Shown here piece by piece: positions 19,619 to 28,149 of a DNA stretch of 64,000 bases. Each line of letters opens with the position of its first letter. The first letter of the stretch is position 1. The notes beneath the pieces are model-generated. The model was not told the origin of the DNA. It saw only the letters and a list, made by a program, of their open reading frames with translations, and made no database searches. This DNA comes from Bacteroidota bacterium (lineage in GTDB: Bacteria > Bacteroidota > Bacteroidia > Bacteroidales > Rikenellaceae), in contig JADFUS010000014.1 in the NCBI GenBank assembly GCA_015222165.1, positions 55,922 through 119,921 on the forward strand, in the 5' to 3' direction. Both the position numbers and the translations under genes were made by a program.

Positions 19619-20228
19619 ACCATATTATAAAGAATTAATAACTTTTGTAGAGGCTCAATATGCCTCTACACTTGTTTTTCCACCTCAAGAAGAAGTTTTT
19701 TCGGCTTTGGAGTTATGTCCTCCAGAAAACGTTAAAGTCGTTTTGTTAGGGCAAGACCCTTATCATGGAGTAGGACAAGCTCATGGACTTGCTTTTTCTG
19801 TGGGAGAGGAGATAACTCGCTTACCGCCTTCTTTGCGTAATATTTTTAAGGAAGTTGCTAGTGATGTGGGAGTTAATCATAATAATGGTTCTCTTTTAAG
19901 TTGGGCAGAGCAAGGAGTTTTAATGATAAATGCTACATTAACGGTAAGAAGTGGTGAGCCTCTTTCTCATGCTAAAAAAGGGTGGGAAGAGTTTACCGAT
20001 AATCTTATTCGTTATGTATCTAGTTGTCAAAAAAACGTGGTTTATATCCTTTGGGGTGGGAATGCTAAAAAGAAGATAAAATTAATAAATCAGGAAGATA
20101 ATCTTATACTTACAGCAAATCACCCATCACCATTATCAGCAAATAGAGGTGGCTTTTTCGGTTGTAAACATTTCAGTAAAACAAACGATTATCTCAAAAA
20201 ATATAGAAATTGCGAGATAGAGTGGTAA
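19569..20228 (+). CDS. ung: Uracil-DNA glycosylase, family 1
   Basis: Removes uracil from DNA in base-excision repair. The water-activating loop GQDPYHG with its catalytic Asp, the uracil-binding LMINATLTV segment and the DNA-intercalation motif [15 protein letters not shown] are all present. The start at 19569 aligns with the family N terminus (SWTDFA near the front); ATG codons at 19557 and 19575 are alternatives. All overlap cysE by tens of bases, so it is probably co-translated with the cysteine genes. Its last six codons are copied in the tandem duplication downstream (see 21831). Confidence 0.96.
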   Translation: MKMPLSWTDFAQQEENKPYYKELITFVEAQYASTLVFPPQEEVFSALELCPPENVKVVLLGQDPYHGVGQAHGLAFSVGEEITRLPPSLRNIFKEVASDVGVNHNNGSLLSWAEQGVLMINATLTVRSGEPLSHAKKGWEEFTDNLIRYVSSCQKNVVYILWGGNAKKKIKLINQEDNLILTANHPSPLSANRGGFFGCKHFSKTNDYLKKYRNCEIEW

Positions 20229-20300
20229 AATATGTTTCAATTATAAGCATATAATAGTTACCTTTGCATTGAAATTAATGTTAATTAAATGTATTGTGTT
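20206..20300 (+). repeat. Left copy of the duplicated upstream region (ung tail plus promoter)
   Basis: From 20206 to the start of the first leucine-rich lipoprotein, this stretch is closely matched by 21831-21924. It spans the last six codons and stop of ung and then the promoter region. Together the two copies mark the left edge of a tandem duplication. Confidence 0.85.
20259..20266 (+). promoter_or_regulatory. -7 promoter box (TACCTTTG) of first leucine-rich lipoprotein
   Basis: A perfect TAnnTTTG element 34 bp upstream of the chosen start codon. It is conserved in position and form in the duplicated copy at 21883. Confidence 0.65.
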
Positions 20301-21815
20301 ATGAAAAAGATATTACTACTGTTTTTATGTTTTATATCAATTGCTTCTTGTGCAAAGAGTGATGATAATGCTTTTTATGAAGAAGATGTGAAAAATATAA
20401 AAGCAACTTTACAAGAAGTACTTGATACTCAAGATTCAAAAAATTATATAAATTCTGTAAATCAGATTGAAGGTGGATATATATTAAAATTTAGTGATGG
20501 AACTTCTGTAATTATCAGAGATATTACTTCAAAAGGAGATCCATTAATAAAAATTATTGTTGAGACAGATGATAATTATAAAATTATATTAATAGATGGA
20601 TCAGTAATAAATATTCCAAGAATAAAAAATTTAGAGATTACGGATAATCCAGTTGTTGGAAGTTCTTTTTCAGGTACAATAGCAGAATATATTGCTGATG
20701 TAAATAAAGCCGTATATTCTAAAACTATCTTTACAGATGAAGTTATTTATGATAGGGCTTTCTTTGGTAATCCTTTATTAAAAAAAGTAGAATTACCTAA
20801 TGCAATAGAAATTGGTGATTGTGTATTTAATCAAAATATAGCGTTAAAATCAATAAAAGCTCATAAAGTTAAAAAAATTGGTGAAGAATCATTTTTATCT
20901 TGTGAAGAATTATCTGTTGTAGATATGCCAGAGTTGAAAATTATTTCGAAAAGAGCTTTTAGGGATTGTTTTTCATTAAAAACTATTTCCTTTCCTAAAG
21001 TTGAAGAGATATATGATTATGCTTTTTATGATTGTTGTAAATTACAATCAGTATCATTACCTAAAGCATTAAAAATAGATGGTATTGTTTTTGGAAATTG
21101 TTTTTTATTAAAATCAATTTCTTTACCAAGTGTTAAAGAATTATCTGGAAATGTTTTTTTAGGTTGTTCGTTGTTAAAAACAGTTTCATTATTGAATATT
21201 AAGAAATTATCGGGTAATGTTTTTTATAATCTTACTTCTTTAAAATCAATTTCTCTTCCTAATGTTGAAGAAATTACTGATTTTGTATTTTATGGTTGTT
21301 GCTATTTAGAATCAATATCTTTTCCAAAAGTTAAAAAAATATCGGGTAATGTTTTTGGAAATTGTGAATCTTTAGAATCTGTATTATTGCCAAATGTAGT
21401 ATCAATATCAGGTAATGTTTTTGAAAATTGTTTCTTTCTAAAAAAAGTTTCATTTCCAAATCTTGAAGTATTATCACAAAGAGTTTTTCATGATTGTAGA
21501 TTGTTAGAATCTGTTTTTTTCCCAAAAGTTGAAGTCGTAGTAGGAAGTGTCTTTTCTTTTTGTATATCTTTAAATAAGATATCATTACCAAACGTTAAAA
21601 GTATATCTGGTGATGTTTTTTATGGTTGTGGTTATTTGGTTTCAATGTCTCTTGCAACTTCAACAGATGAAGATATCGAAATTGAACCTTCTCTATTTGG
21701 TGGTCTTAAAACCGAAAATTGTGATATTACTTTTGGTAAAGGTGTTTTGGGCTGTGATCTAGAGGCTAAAACGTGGGCTGGTGAAAATTGGAAAAGTATA
21801 ACTATTCAAAAATAA
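20301..21815 (+). CDS. BspA-like leucine-rich-repeat surface lipoprotein (copy 1)
   Basis: About 504 residues. The signal ends in the lipobox SIASC. A short DUF4988-like N-terminal segment follows (a coiled helix near DVKNIKATLQEVLD, then a GGYILKFSDGTSVII hairpin), with one further related hairpin (IKIIVETDDNYKIILIDGSVINIPR). From about residue 125 the protein consists of LRR_5 (BspA-type) repeats of about 23 residues, such as VEEITDFVFYGCCYLESISFP. BspA-type proteins mediate binding to host matrix or other bacteria. I chose ATG 20301, which begins MKKILLLFLCF; an ATG four codons upstream is possible. It is a paralogue of the next gene. Confidence 0.82.
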   Translation: MKKILLLFLCFISIASCAKSDDNAFYEEDVKNIKATLQEVLDTQDSKNYINSVNQIEGGYILKFSDGTSVIIRDITSKGDPLIKIIVETDDNYKIILIDGSVINIPRIKNLEITDNPVVGSSFSGTIAEYIADVNKAVYSKTIFTDEVIYDRAFFGNPLLKKVELPNAIEIGDCVFNQNIALKSIKAHKVKKIGEESFLSCEELSVVDMPELKIISKRAFRDCFSLKTISFPKVEEIYDYAFYDCCKLQSVSLPKALKIDGIVFGNCFLLKSISLPSVKELSGNVFLGCSLLKTVSLLNIKKLSGNVFYNLTSLKSISLPNVEEITDFVFYGCCYLESISFPKVKKISGNVFGNCESLESVLLPNVVSISGNVFENCFFLKKVSFPNLEVLSQRVFHDCRLLESVFFPKVEVVVGSVFSFCISLNKISLPNVKSISGDVFYGCGYLVSMSLATSTDEDIEIEPSLFGGLKTENCDITFGKGVLGCDLEAKTWAGENWKSITIQK

Positions 21816-21830
21816 TATATTTAAAAAATT

Positions 21831-21924
21831 GAAATTGTGAGATAGAGTGGTAAATAAGTTTCAATTATTAACATAGTTTAATTATCTTTGCATTGAAATT
21901 AATGCTAATTAAATGTATTATACT
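21831..21924 (+). repeat. Right copy of the duplicated upstream region with ung relic
   Basis: Nearly identical to 20206-20300. Bases 21833-21853 still read AAT TGT GAG ATA GAG TGG TAA, i.e. the last six residues and stop of ung, although no ung gene precedes them here. The promoter and untranslated leader of copy 2 follow. Confidence 0.88.
21883..21890 (+). promoter_or_regulatory. -7 promoter box (TATCTTTG) of second leucine-rich lipoprotein
   Basis: A perfect TAnnTTTG element, the duplicated counterpart of the box at 20259. Conservation after duplication supports function. Confidence 0.65.
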
Positions 21925-24021
21925 ATGAAAAAAATGTTACTGTTGTTTTTATGTTTTGTGTCAATAACCTCGTGTGTAAAGGGTGATGATAATGCTTTTT
22001 ATGAGGAAGAGTTAAAAAATATTAAAGCAACTTTACAAGAAGTGCTTGATGCTCAAAATTCCAAAAATTCTATAACTTCTGTAGAGCAGGTAGATGGTGG
22101 CTATATATTAAAATTTGAAGATGGAACTTCTGTGACTATTAAAGATGTTGTAGAAAGTGGAAATTCAATAATAAAGAGCATTGTAGAAACCGACGATTTA
22201 TATATATTTACTTTAACAGACGGGTCAGTAATAGAGATTCCAAAAATTGATAAATCAGATCTTAAAGATTCAATAATAAAGAGTATTGAAGAAACCGACG
22301 ATTACTATAGATTTACTTTAACCGATGGAACAGTAATAGATATTCCAAAGGTAAAAGAAAATCCTATTGTAGATAATTCAATAATAAAAAGTGTTACAGA
22401 AACGGACGATTATTTCAGATTTATTTTGAAAGATGGAAGAGTTATAGATATTCCAAAGGTAAAAGATAACGATGATCCCGTTGTTGAAGGTTCAATAATA
22501 AAAAGTATTATTGAGACAGATGATTATATTAGAATAACATTGACAGATGGAAAAATAATCGATATTCCAAAGAAAAATGATCCAATAGTTGAGGGTTCAA
22601 TAATAAAGAGTGTTACAGAGACAGAAGATTATTTTAGATTTACTTTGACAGATGGAAGAATTATAGAGATTCCAAAAGTAAAAAATGAAGAAGATCCAGT
22701 AGTTGAAGGTTTTATAATAAAAGAGATTATAGAAACCGACGATTATGTTAGACTTATATTAACAAATGGAAAGATAATAGATGTTCCGAAAATAAAAGAA
22801 TCAGAAGATCCCATAATTGAAGGTTCAATAATAAAGAGTGTTACAGAAACAGACGATTATTTTAGATTTACTTTAAAAGATGGAACAGTAATAGATATTC
22901 CAAAAGTAAAAGAATCAGATGATCCAATTATAGGAGATTCATTTTCTGGGACAATAGCAGAATATGTTGTTGATAATAAAAGAGGTTATTATTCTAAAGT
23001 TGTTTTTACTGATGAAGTTATCTATGATGGGGCTTTATATGACAATGCCTTTCTTAAGGAGGTTGAATTACCTAATGCTATAAAAATAGGGGAAAGTGCT
23101 TTTAGTTCAAATTTTGCTTTAATTTCTATTAAAGCTCCTAAGGTTAAGAAAATAGGGGAATTGTCGTTTTCAAGTTGTAAAAAATTAGTAACCGTAGATA
23201 TGCCTGAATTGGAGATTATTTTAAAGTATTCTTTTTTAGGTTGTATTTCGTTAAAATCTATGTTATTTCCGAATGTTAAGGAAATACGGTTATATGCTTT
23301 TAGTGCTTGTACTTCATTAGAATCAGTTTCTTTTCCTACAATTGAAAAAATATCTGAAAGCATTTTTCAAGGATGTACTTCATTAGAATCAGTTTCTTTT
23401 CCTAAAATTGAAGAAATATCTTGTGATGTTTTCTCAGGTTGTGATTCATTAGAATCAATATCATTACCAAATGCTGTGAAACTATCTGATACATTTAGAA
23501 ATTGTGGATCTTTAAAATCGGTTTCATTTCCTAAATTGAAAGAAATATCTGATCAGTGTTTTTTAGGTTGTATTTCATTAGAATCAATTTCATTTCTGGT
23601 TATTGAGAAAATACCTTCTCAAGTTTTTTTAGGTTGTTTGTCATTAACATCAGTATTATTACCAAATGTTATTGAGATATCTGAAAGTGCTTTTAATTCA
23701 TGTAAATTATTAAAAACAATATCATTACCAAATGTTAAAAAAGTAGGATATGGAGTTTTTAATTCATGTGAATCTTTAGAATCGGTATCATTACCAACTG
23801 TTACACAATTATCTAAAGATGTTTTTTATAGATGTTATTCTTTGGTTTCAATATTTCTTGCAACTTCAACAAATGAAGATATTGAATTGGATTCTTCACC
23901 ATTTGATGATTTCAAAACAAATAATTGTGATATTACTTTGGGTAAAGGTGTTTCGGGATATGATTTAGAGGCTAAAACGTGGGGTGATGAAGATTGGAAA
24001 AGTATAACTATTCAAAAATAA
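21925..24021 (+). CDS. BspA-like leucine-rich-repeat surface lipoprotein with expanded stalk (copy 2)
   Basis: About 698 residues, paralogous to the gene at 20301 over the signal/lipobox (SITSC), the first coiled helix, the C-terminal LRR_5 array and the end (KTWGDEDWKSITIQK). The difference is in the stalk. After one diverged unit it has seven near-identical repeats of 33-38 residues following the plan SIIKSxxETDDYxRFTLxDGxxIDIPKVK plus a variable acidic linker (residues about 75-345), where copy 1 has only one such unit. The repeats probably hold the LRR adhesin away from the surface. Repeat number may vary by recombination. ATG 21925 is chosen. Confidence 0.82.
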   Translation: MKKMLLLFLCFVSITSCVKGDDNAFYEEELKNIKATLQEVLDAQNSKNSITSVEQVDGGYILKFEDGTSVTIKDVVESGNSIIKSIVETDDLYIFTLTDGSVIEIPKIDKSDLKDSIIKSIEETDDYYRFTLTDGTVIDIPKVKENPIVDNSIIKSVTETDDYFRFILKDGRVIDIPKVKDNDDPVVEGSIIKSIIETDDYIRITLTDGKIIDIPKKNDPIVEGSIIKSVTETEDYFRFTLTDGRIIEIPKVKNEEDPVVEGFIIKEIIETDDYVRLILTNGKIIDVPKIKESEDPIIEGSIIKSVTETDDYFRFTLKDGTVIDIPKVKESDDPIIGDSFSGTIAEYVVDNKRGYYSKVVFTDEVIYDGALYDNAFLKEVELPNAIKIGESAFSSNFALISIKAPKVKKIGELSFSSCKKLVTVDMPELEIILKYSFLGCISLKSMLFPNVKEIRLYAFSACTSLESVSFPTIEKISESIFQGCTSLESVSFPKIEEISCDVFSGCDSLESISLPNAVKLSDTFRNCGSLKSVSFPKLKEISDQCFLGCISLESISFLVIEKIPSQVFLGCLSLTSVLLPNVIEISESAFNSCKLLKTISLPNVKKVGYGVFNSCESLESVSLPTVTQLSKDVFYRCYSLVSIFLATSTNEDIELDSSPFDDFKTNNCDITLGKGVSGYDLEAKTWGDEDWKSITIQK
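22164..22929 (+). repeat. Seven in-frame tandem repeats encoding the lipoprotein stalk
   Basis: Units of roughly 100-114 bp, each starting with TCAATAATAAA-like sequence and ending near ATTCCAAAGGTAAAA. Neighbouring units differ by few bases, so recombination or slippage could change their number. All retain the reading frame. Confidence 0.85.
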
Positions 24022-24030
24022 TATATTTAA

Positions 24031-24065
24031 AAAGTCTCAGAAATTTATATTTCTGAGACTTTTTA
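24031..24065. terminator. Bidirectional terminator between lipoprotein copy 2 and the PPTase
   Basis: Stem AGTCTCAGAAAT and its complement around a short AT loop, with A and T runs on both sides. It sits just past the duplicated unit; copy 1 has no such hairpin, so transcripts of copy 1 may read into copy 2. Confidence 0.82.
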
Positions 24066-24641
24066 TTATTTGTCAAGATAAGCTAAGATATATCTTTCGT
24101 TCTCTTCGATAGAAACTTCGTGAGTGTGCTTTTTACAGCTTATTTTAAGATGTTTAGCATCTATGTCTGTAATTACTATATCTTTTAAAAAAGAGATGTT
24201 CTTGCCTTTATAAAATTTGTATATTGACTCTTTGCTACACCATGCTTTTCCGTGATCCTTTTCGGAGATGATGGCTCTCTCTTTTATGTTGAGAACAAGG
24301 TTGGCGACTTTGTCGAAGTTGCGATTAGGTGAGTCTATATCAATTCCACAGTTGTTATTAGAAAATATGAGAGCTATTTTTTCGGCTCCATGTGATATGG
24401 ATATGTTTTTATATTCAGGACAACTATTTAACAGAGGTTCTCCATTTTTTCCATAGCTTATGAAAGCTGATGGATATAATTTTTTAATTATATATCTTGT
24501 GGAGAGCCATTCAATAGCTCTCTTTTTATTTGTTATTGTTTTAAAATCTTCTCTTTCCTCAAGAGATAGAAAATCATTTGTGATATCATAAGATATATCA
24601 CTTACAATGATACGGGAATTTAACGATGTTAAAAAGTCCAT
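24066..24641 (-). CDS. Sfp-like 4'-phosphopantetheinyl transferase
   Basis: A 191-residue enzyme moving phosphopantetheine from CoA to carrier proteins. The family motifs are ISISHG (about residue 83), GIDID (about 98, Mg-binding Asp residues) and WCSKESIYKFYK (about 133, the WxxKEA motif with Ser for Ala). It is somewhat short compared with Sfp (about 230). It lies 3 bp downstream of gldE, a neighbour pairing I recall from Bacteroidales. Targets could be fatty-acid ACP or another carrier protein; the window encodes no polyketide or peptide synthase. Confidence 0.85.
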   Translation of the reverse strand: MDFLTSLNSRIIVSDISYDITNDFLSLEEREDFKTITNKKRAIEWLSTRYIIKKLYPSAFISYGKNGEPLLNSCPEYKNISISHGAEKIALIFSNNNCGIDIDSPNRNFDKVANLVLNIKERAIISEKDHGKAWCSKESIYKFYKGKNISFLKDIVITDIDAKHLKISCKKHTHEVSIEENERYILAYLDK

Positions 24642-24644
24642 ATT

Positions 24645-25946
24645 TTATTTTTCGTTTTTGATTTTTTCAACTTTTATTTTTGTTATACGATTTTTGTGCA
24701 TTGCGATGAGTGAAAAACGATAGTTTAGAGCTTCAACGGTTGCTCCAATTCTAGGAAAAGTTTGCGATAACTGTATGAAAAGTCCTGCAAGAGTATCTGC
24801 ATCTTCAGAAATTTCTTCCATATCTTCATGTTCGATATCTAAAATATGTTCAAAATCATTTACTGATATCTTACCTTCAAAAATATATGTGTCATTATCA
24901 ATTTTTATATACTCATCATCATCTTCGGTATCTGATTCATCATCTATCTCTCCGACAATTTCTTCTAAAATATCTTCTATAGTAACAACTCCTTGTGTAG
25001 AACCATATTCATCAACAACAATTGCTAAATGTTCTTTTCGAGATTGGAACGTTTTAAGCAATTCTTTAGCATATGCTTGATCGTCAATAAATATTGGTTT
25101 ACGGATAAGTGTTTGCCACTTAAAATCTGTTTCATTGATATGTTCGATAATATCCTTAACAAACATAACGCCAATAATCATATCTATATTCTCTTTATAA
25201 ATAGGGATACGTGAGTAACGAGAGTCTATAAATGTGTCTAAAAGCTCTTTAAAGGTTATGTTTATGTCTTTTGCTACCATATCCGTTCTGTGGGTCATGA
25301 TGTCTACAATCTGTGCATCGACAAACCAACCTAAGCCTTCAAGAATTTTCTTATCCTCGGGTGAAGAAGATTTTGAAACTATATCCACTGCATCAGAAAG
25401 TTCTTCAAGAGATATGCTTTTATCATCATCTCCTTTGTTTATGCTTGTTCTATCTTTTGGATATATTTTAAGAATTAACCATGTGATAGGGAATAGCAAA
25501 TAGTAAAAGAAATTAAGCGTTGGAATATTACTTATTATAAACCGTGTTTTAGAGATTTGAGTCCCTATTAATGGAATTATATATGCTAAGATAGTAAGTA
25601 GCACCACAGAGGTTATAAATGTAGCGTAAATAGCATTATCGTAGTCGGATAGAAATATATAACTTAGATGAAAAATAATAAGTACTATAGGCACTATAAG
25701 TAGTATCGTTGTGAGAACTATTGTGACGTTTATTTTGTCACGAGAAAAAAGTAGTTTTTCGATTTTCGATTGTTGATGATCGTTTAGGTCGTCAAAGACC
25801 ATATTGTCGCTAAGAAAATTAAAAGAGATGCGAAAACTCGAAATAGCACAAAAAAGAGTTGATAACACAATAAGTGCTATCATTAAATATTCAGTATAGA
25901 GGTAATCATCCAATTTTATATGTTTTATATTTTTGTTGTATAGCAA
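24645..25946 (-). CDS. GldE-like CNNM/CBS transporter-associated membrane protein
   Basis: A 433-residue protein: three to four hydrophobic helices in the first 165 residues, a pair of CBS domains (residues about 205-320, with DSRYSRIPIYKENIDMIIGVMFVKDI and HLAIVVDEYGSTQGVVTIEDILEEIVGEIDDE) and a C-terminal CorC/HlyC domain. This is the hemolysin-C/CNNM layout of Mg/Co homeostasis proteins. In Bacteroidota the orthologue is called GldE because it affects gliding in Flavobacterium, but non-gliding Bacteroidales have it too. The cytoplasmic acidic stretch DDESDTEDDDEY is notable. Confidence 0.82.
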   Translation of the reverse strand: MLYNKNIKHIKLDDYLYTEYLMIALIVLSTLFCAISSFRISFNFLSDNMVFDDLNDHQQSKIEKLLFSRDKINVTIVLTTILLIVPIVLIIFHLSYIFLSDYDNAIYATFITSVVLLTILAYIIPLIGTQISKTRFIISNIPTLNFFYYLLFPITWLILKIYPKDRTSINKGDDDKSISLEELSDAVDIVSKSSSPEDKKILEGLGWFVDAQIVDIMTHRTDMVAKDINITFKELLDTFIDSRYSRIPIYKENIDMIIGVMFVKDIIEHINETDFKWQTLIRKPIFIDDQAYAKELLKTFQSRKEHLAIVVDEYGSTQGVVTIEDILEEIVGEIDDESDTEDDDEYIKIDNDTYIFEGKISVNDFEHILDIEHEDMEEISEDADTLAGLFIQLSQTFPRIGATVEALNYRFSLIAMHKNRITKIKVEKIKNEK

Positions 25947-25986
25947 ATATACAAAAAAATTATTTCTTTTTACTCTTATATAGCAA

Positions 25987-26022
25987 AAAAGGAGATAAAC
26001 TTTCGTTTTATCTCCTTTTTTT
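25987..26022. terminator. Terminator following tRNA-Gln (reads on both strands)
   Basis: Stem AAAGGAGATAAA with its complement TTTATCTCCTTT around a short loop, flanked by A and T runs. On the minus strand it lies immediately after the tRNA and before gldE. Confidence 0.82.
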
Positions 26023-26023
26023 G

Positions 26024-26094
26024 TTGACCTACAAAGATTCGAACTTTGAACGACAGAATCAAAATCTGCTGTGTTGCCATTACACCATAGGTCA
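26024..26094 (-). tRNA. tRNA-Gln (anticodon TTG)
   Basis: On the minus strand it folds as a full cloverleaf: acceptor TGACCTA/TAGGTCA, D arm GTGT/ACAC, anticodon stem GCAGA/TCTGT with loop TTTTGAT (anticodon TTG), T arm CAAAG-TTCGAAT-CTTTG. CCA is not encoded. A strong promoter lies just upstream at 26115. Confidence 0.95.
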
Positions 26095-26114
26095 GCTTCA
26101 ATCTTTAAGCGTCA

Positions 26115-26146
26115 CAAAAGTAGGAATAATTTTTTTATATTCCAAA
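26115..26146 (-). promoter_or_regulatory. tRNA-Gln promoter (TTTG-N20-TACTTTTG)
   Basis: On the minus strand a -33 TTTG (26143-26146) and a -7 TACTTTTG (26115-26122) are separated by 20 bp, the textbook Bacteroidota arrangement, about 20 bp before the tRNA. Confidence 0.82.
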
Positions 26147-26224
26147 TATATTTCAAAAAAAATAATTAAAAATTATCTTCTTGTTTGATAATTAGGTAGT
26201 TAATAATTACAAACATTGTAGCAT

Positions 26225-27400
26225 TTATAACCGTTTTAAGACAATTCTCATTGTCGTACCTTTGCTAGGTTCGGAGTATGCCACATAAATATTACCTTTG
26301 TGATAGTCATTTATTATTCTATGACTTAGAGAGAGTCCAAGTCCCCAACCTCTTGTTTTTGTCGTATATCCAGGGTTGAAAATTTTATCTTGAACAGATT
26401 TGCTCATTCCTTTTCCGCTATCTGTAACATCTATATATATGTTTTCTTTGTCGTCGTGTGTTGTTACAACAATAGAGCCTTTTCCTTGAACGGCATCTAT
26501 AGCATTTTTTATCATGTTCTCAATTACCCAGTCAAAAAGTGCTTCATTTACCATTGCTTGAAGTGGGTTGTTCTCGTTGCTTATATATTCTAAAGTTGTG
26601 TTTTTGGGAACTCTAACTTTAAAATAATTTACTGTGCCATTGATTATCTCTGTTATATTTCGTGGTTCGAGTTGTGTGGTAGAGCCTATTTTTGAAAATC
26701 TTTCAACAACTTTCATAAGTCTGCTGATATCCTTATTCATCTCTTCAATTACGTGATTATCTATGTCCTGAGATTTTAGATATTCTAGCCACCCTAAAAG
26801 TGAAGAGGTGGGACTTCCGAGTTGATGTGCTGTTTCTTTTGCCATTCCTATCCAAACTTTATTTTGTTTGTTTTTTATGGAAGAGCGGAATGTTATATAG
26901 CTGAAAACTATAAATACAACAATTATTAATAGCTGTATAAAAGGAAATACTTTAAGAATAGTTAGAGTGTGAGATTCTGTATAAAAAATATAGTGGTCAT
27001 ATCCTTTATCTGTGGTGACTATTATCGGGTCATTGCTCTTTGCCATCTTTGTGATGTAACTGCGTAGCTTTACAGAGTCTTTAGCAATGTTCTTTGGTAT
27101 ATTTCTATAGCTTATGATATTAAGGTCGTTGTCGGTCATTATTGTAGGTATAGAGCTATTTGTCCCCACAATATTAACGGCAAGAGTTTTGAAATTATAC
27201 TCATAATCTCTTTTGCTGTCGTTTGCAAGTTGTGTGATAGCTGTAGACCACAATTTAACATCATGAACCTCTTTTGTTCTTAATTCACGAGCAATTTGTC
27301 CAGAAAGTAGAAGAGATACTACCGTGATAATTGAGCATATAAGTATAAATAGCAATTTGCCATTATATAGAAAACGTCTTAAATCGAATTTTTTTAGCAT
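26225..27400 (-). CDS. Membrane sensor histidine kinase
   Basis: 391 residues. Two transmembrane helices (about residues 15-33 and 150-170) flank a periplasmic sensor of about 115 residues. The kinase follows without a HAMP domain: H-box AKETAHQLGSPTSSLLGWLE, N-box ENMIKNAIDAVQG, G1 DVTDSGKGMS and G2 TRGWGLGLSLS. No response regulator gene adjoins it, so it is an orphan in this window. Family members in Bacteroidales with this TAHQLGSP H-box are usually orphans. The signal is unknown. Confidence 0.9.
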   Translation of the reverse strand: MLKKFDLRRFLYNGKLLFILICSIITVVSLLLSGQIARELRTKEVHDVKLWSTAITQLANDSKRDYEYNFKTLAVNIVGTNSSIPTIMTDNDLNIISYRNIPKNIAKDSVKLRSYITKMAKSNDPIIVTTDKGYDHYIFYTESHTLTILKVFPFIQLLIIVVFIVFSYITFRSSIKNKQNKVWIGMAKETAHQLGSPTSSLLGWLEYLKSQDIDNHVIEEMNKDISRLMKVVERFSKIGSTTQLEPRNITEIINGTVNYFKVRVPKNTTLEYISNENNPLQAMVNEALFDWVIENMIKNAIDAVQGKGSIVVTTHDDKENIYIDVTDSGKGMSKSVQDKIFNPGYTTKTRGWGLGLSLSHRIINDYHKGNIYVAYSEPSKGTTMRIVLKRL

Positions 27401-27417
27401 CTATTTTTAGTTTGCTA

Positions 27418-27425
27418 TAAAGATA
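27418..27425 (-). promoter_or_regulatory. Probable histidine kinase -7 box (TATCTTTA, minus strand)
   Basis: Seven of eight matches to TAnnTTTG, 18 bp before the kinase start and just inside the terminator at 27435, which would give the kinase its own transcript. Confidence 0.45.
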
Positions 27426-27434
27426 GTATCAAAA

Positions 27435-27470
27435 AAGGCTATTGACAAAAAATCAATAGCCTTTTTTAAA
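27435..27470. terminator. Terminator downstream of the DUF975 gene
   Basis: Stem AAAAGGCTATTGA with TCAATAGCCTTTT, a 7-base loop, and T/A tracts on both sides. It ends the long minus-strand operon that begins with lptD. Confidence 0.85.
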
Positions 27471-27476
27471 TATTTT

Positions 27477-28139
27477 TTATAATAAATAGTCTTCATATTG
27501 TTTTTTAACCTCTTTGTAAAAGAGTGCTTTTGCTTCTACCATATAAGGGATAGTCCATATAAAACCTATTCCTAAAGTGATTATGCTTAGTAAATAGCAA
27601 AGGACGAAACTAATTATTAGTTCGAAAAATTCCATTTTGTGTCCTTTCATCATAGCTTGACTCTTCTTTATAGCATTGTTAGCTGAAATTTCTTCGTCTT
27701 CAGCAATAATAAAATATACTTGTGAGTATGCTATGCTTTTTATTATTCCTGGGACAATCAAAAGTAGAGTCCATAGGTTAACGTAAATATTATGTAATAA
27801 GTATGTTAAAAATGTTTGTAAATAATTCCTTTTAAAACGTATAAATAAGATTTTAAAATAATTTTTGTCTGCTCTATCGAAATCTAAATAAGATTTGTTG
27901 AAATTTAGAAAATATTTATAATATCCAACTATTATTGGTGGATATAAAGCAAGTAAAATTATTACTGATGGATTAAATTTAAAAAAATAGTAGCTTTTAA
28001 TTGCTATTATGAAATAGAATATAAATATTATTATCAATAAAAATGCGGCTATTAAAGTTATAGGTATAACTTCTCCCCATTTTCCTTTTAAAATATTATA
28101 TGCTTTATTCTTAATTTTTGTTGTATCTATTGAACTCAT
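27477..28139 (-). CDS. DUF975-family integral membrane protein
   Basis: 220 residues with about five transmembrane helices. It shows the features of DUF975: an N-terminal AYNILKGKWGEVIP, a central WTLLLIVPGIIKSIAYSQVYFIIAED and a following ANNAIKKSQAMMKGHKMEFFEL stretch. The function of the family is not established. It is the last gene of the operon, 10 bp after the RsmI-like gene. Confidence 0.8.
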   Translation of the reverse strand: MSSIDTTKIKNKAYNILKGKWGEVIPITLIAAFLLIIIFIFYFIIAIKSYYFFKFNPSVIILLALYPPIIVGYYKYFLNFNKSYLDFDRADKNYFKILFIRFKRNYLQTFLTYLLHNIYVNLWTLLLIVPGIIKSIAYSQVYFIIAEDEEISANNAIKKSQAMMKGHKMEFFELIISFVLCYLLSIITLGIGFIWTIPYMVEAKALFYKEVKKQYEDYLL

Positions 28140-28149
28140 TTTTTTAATT

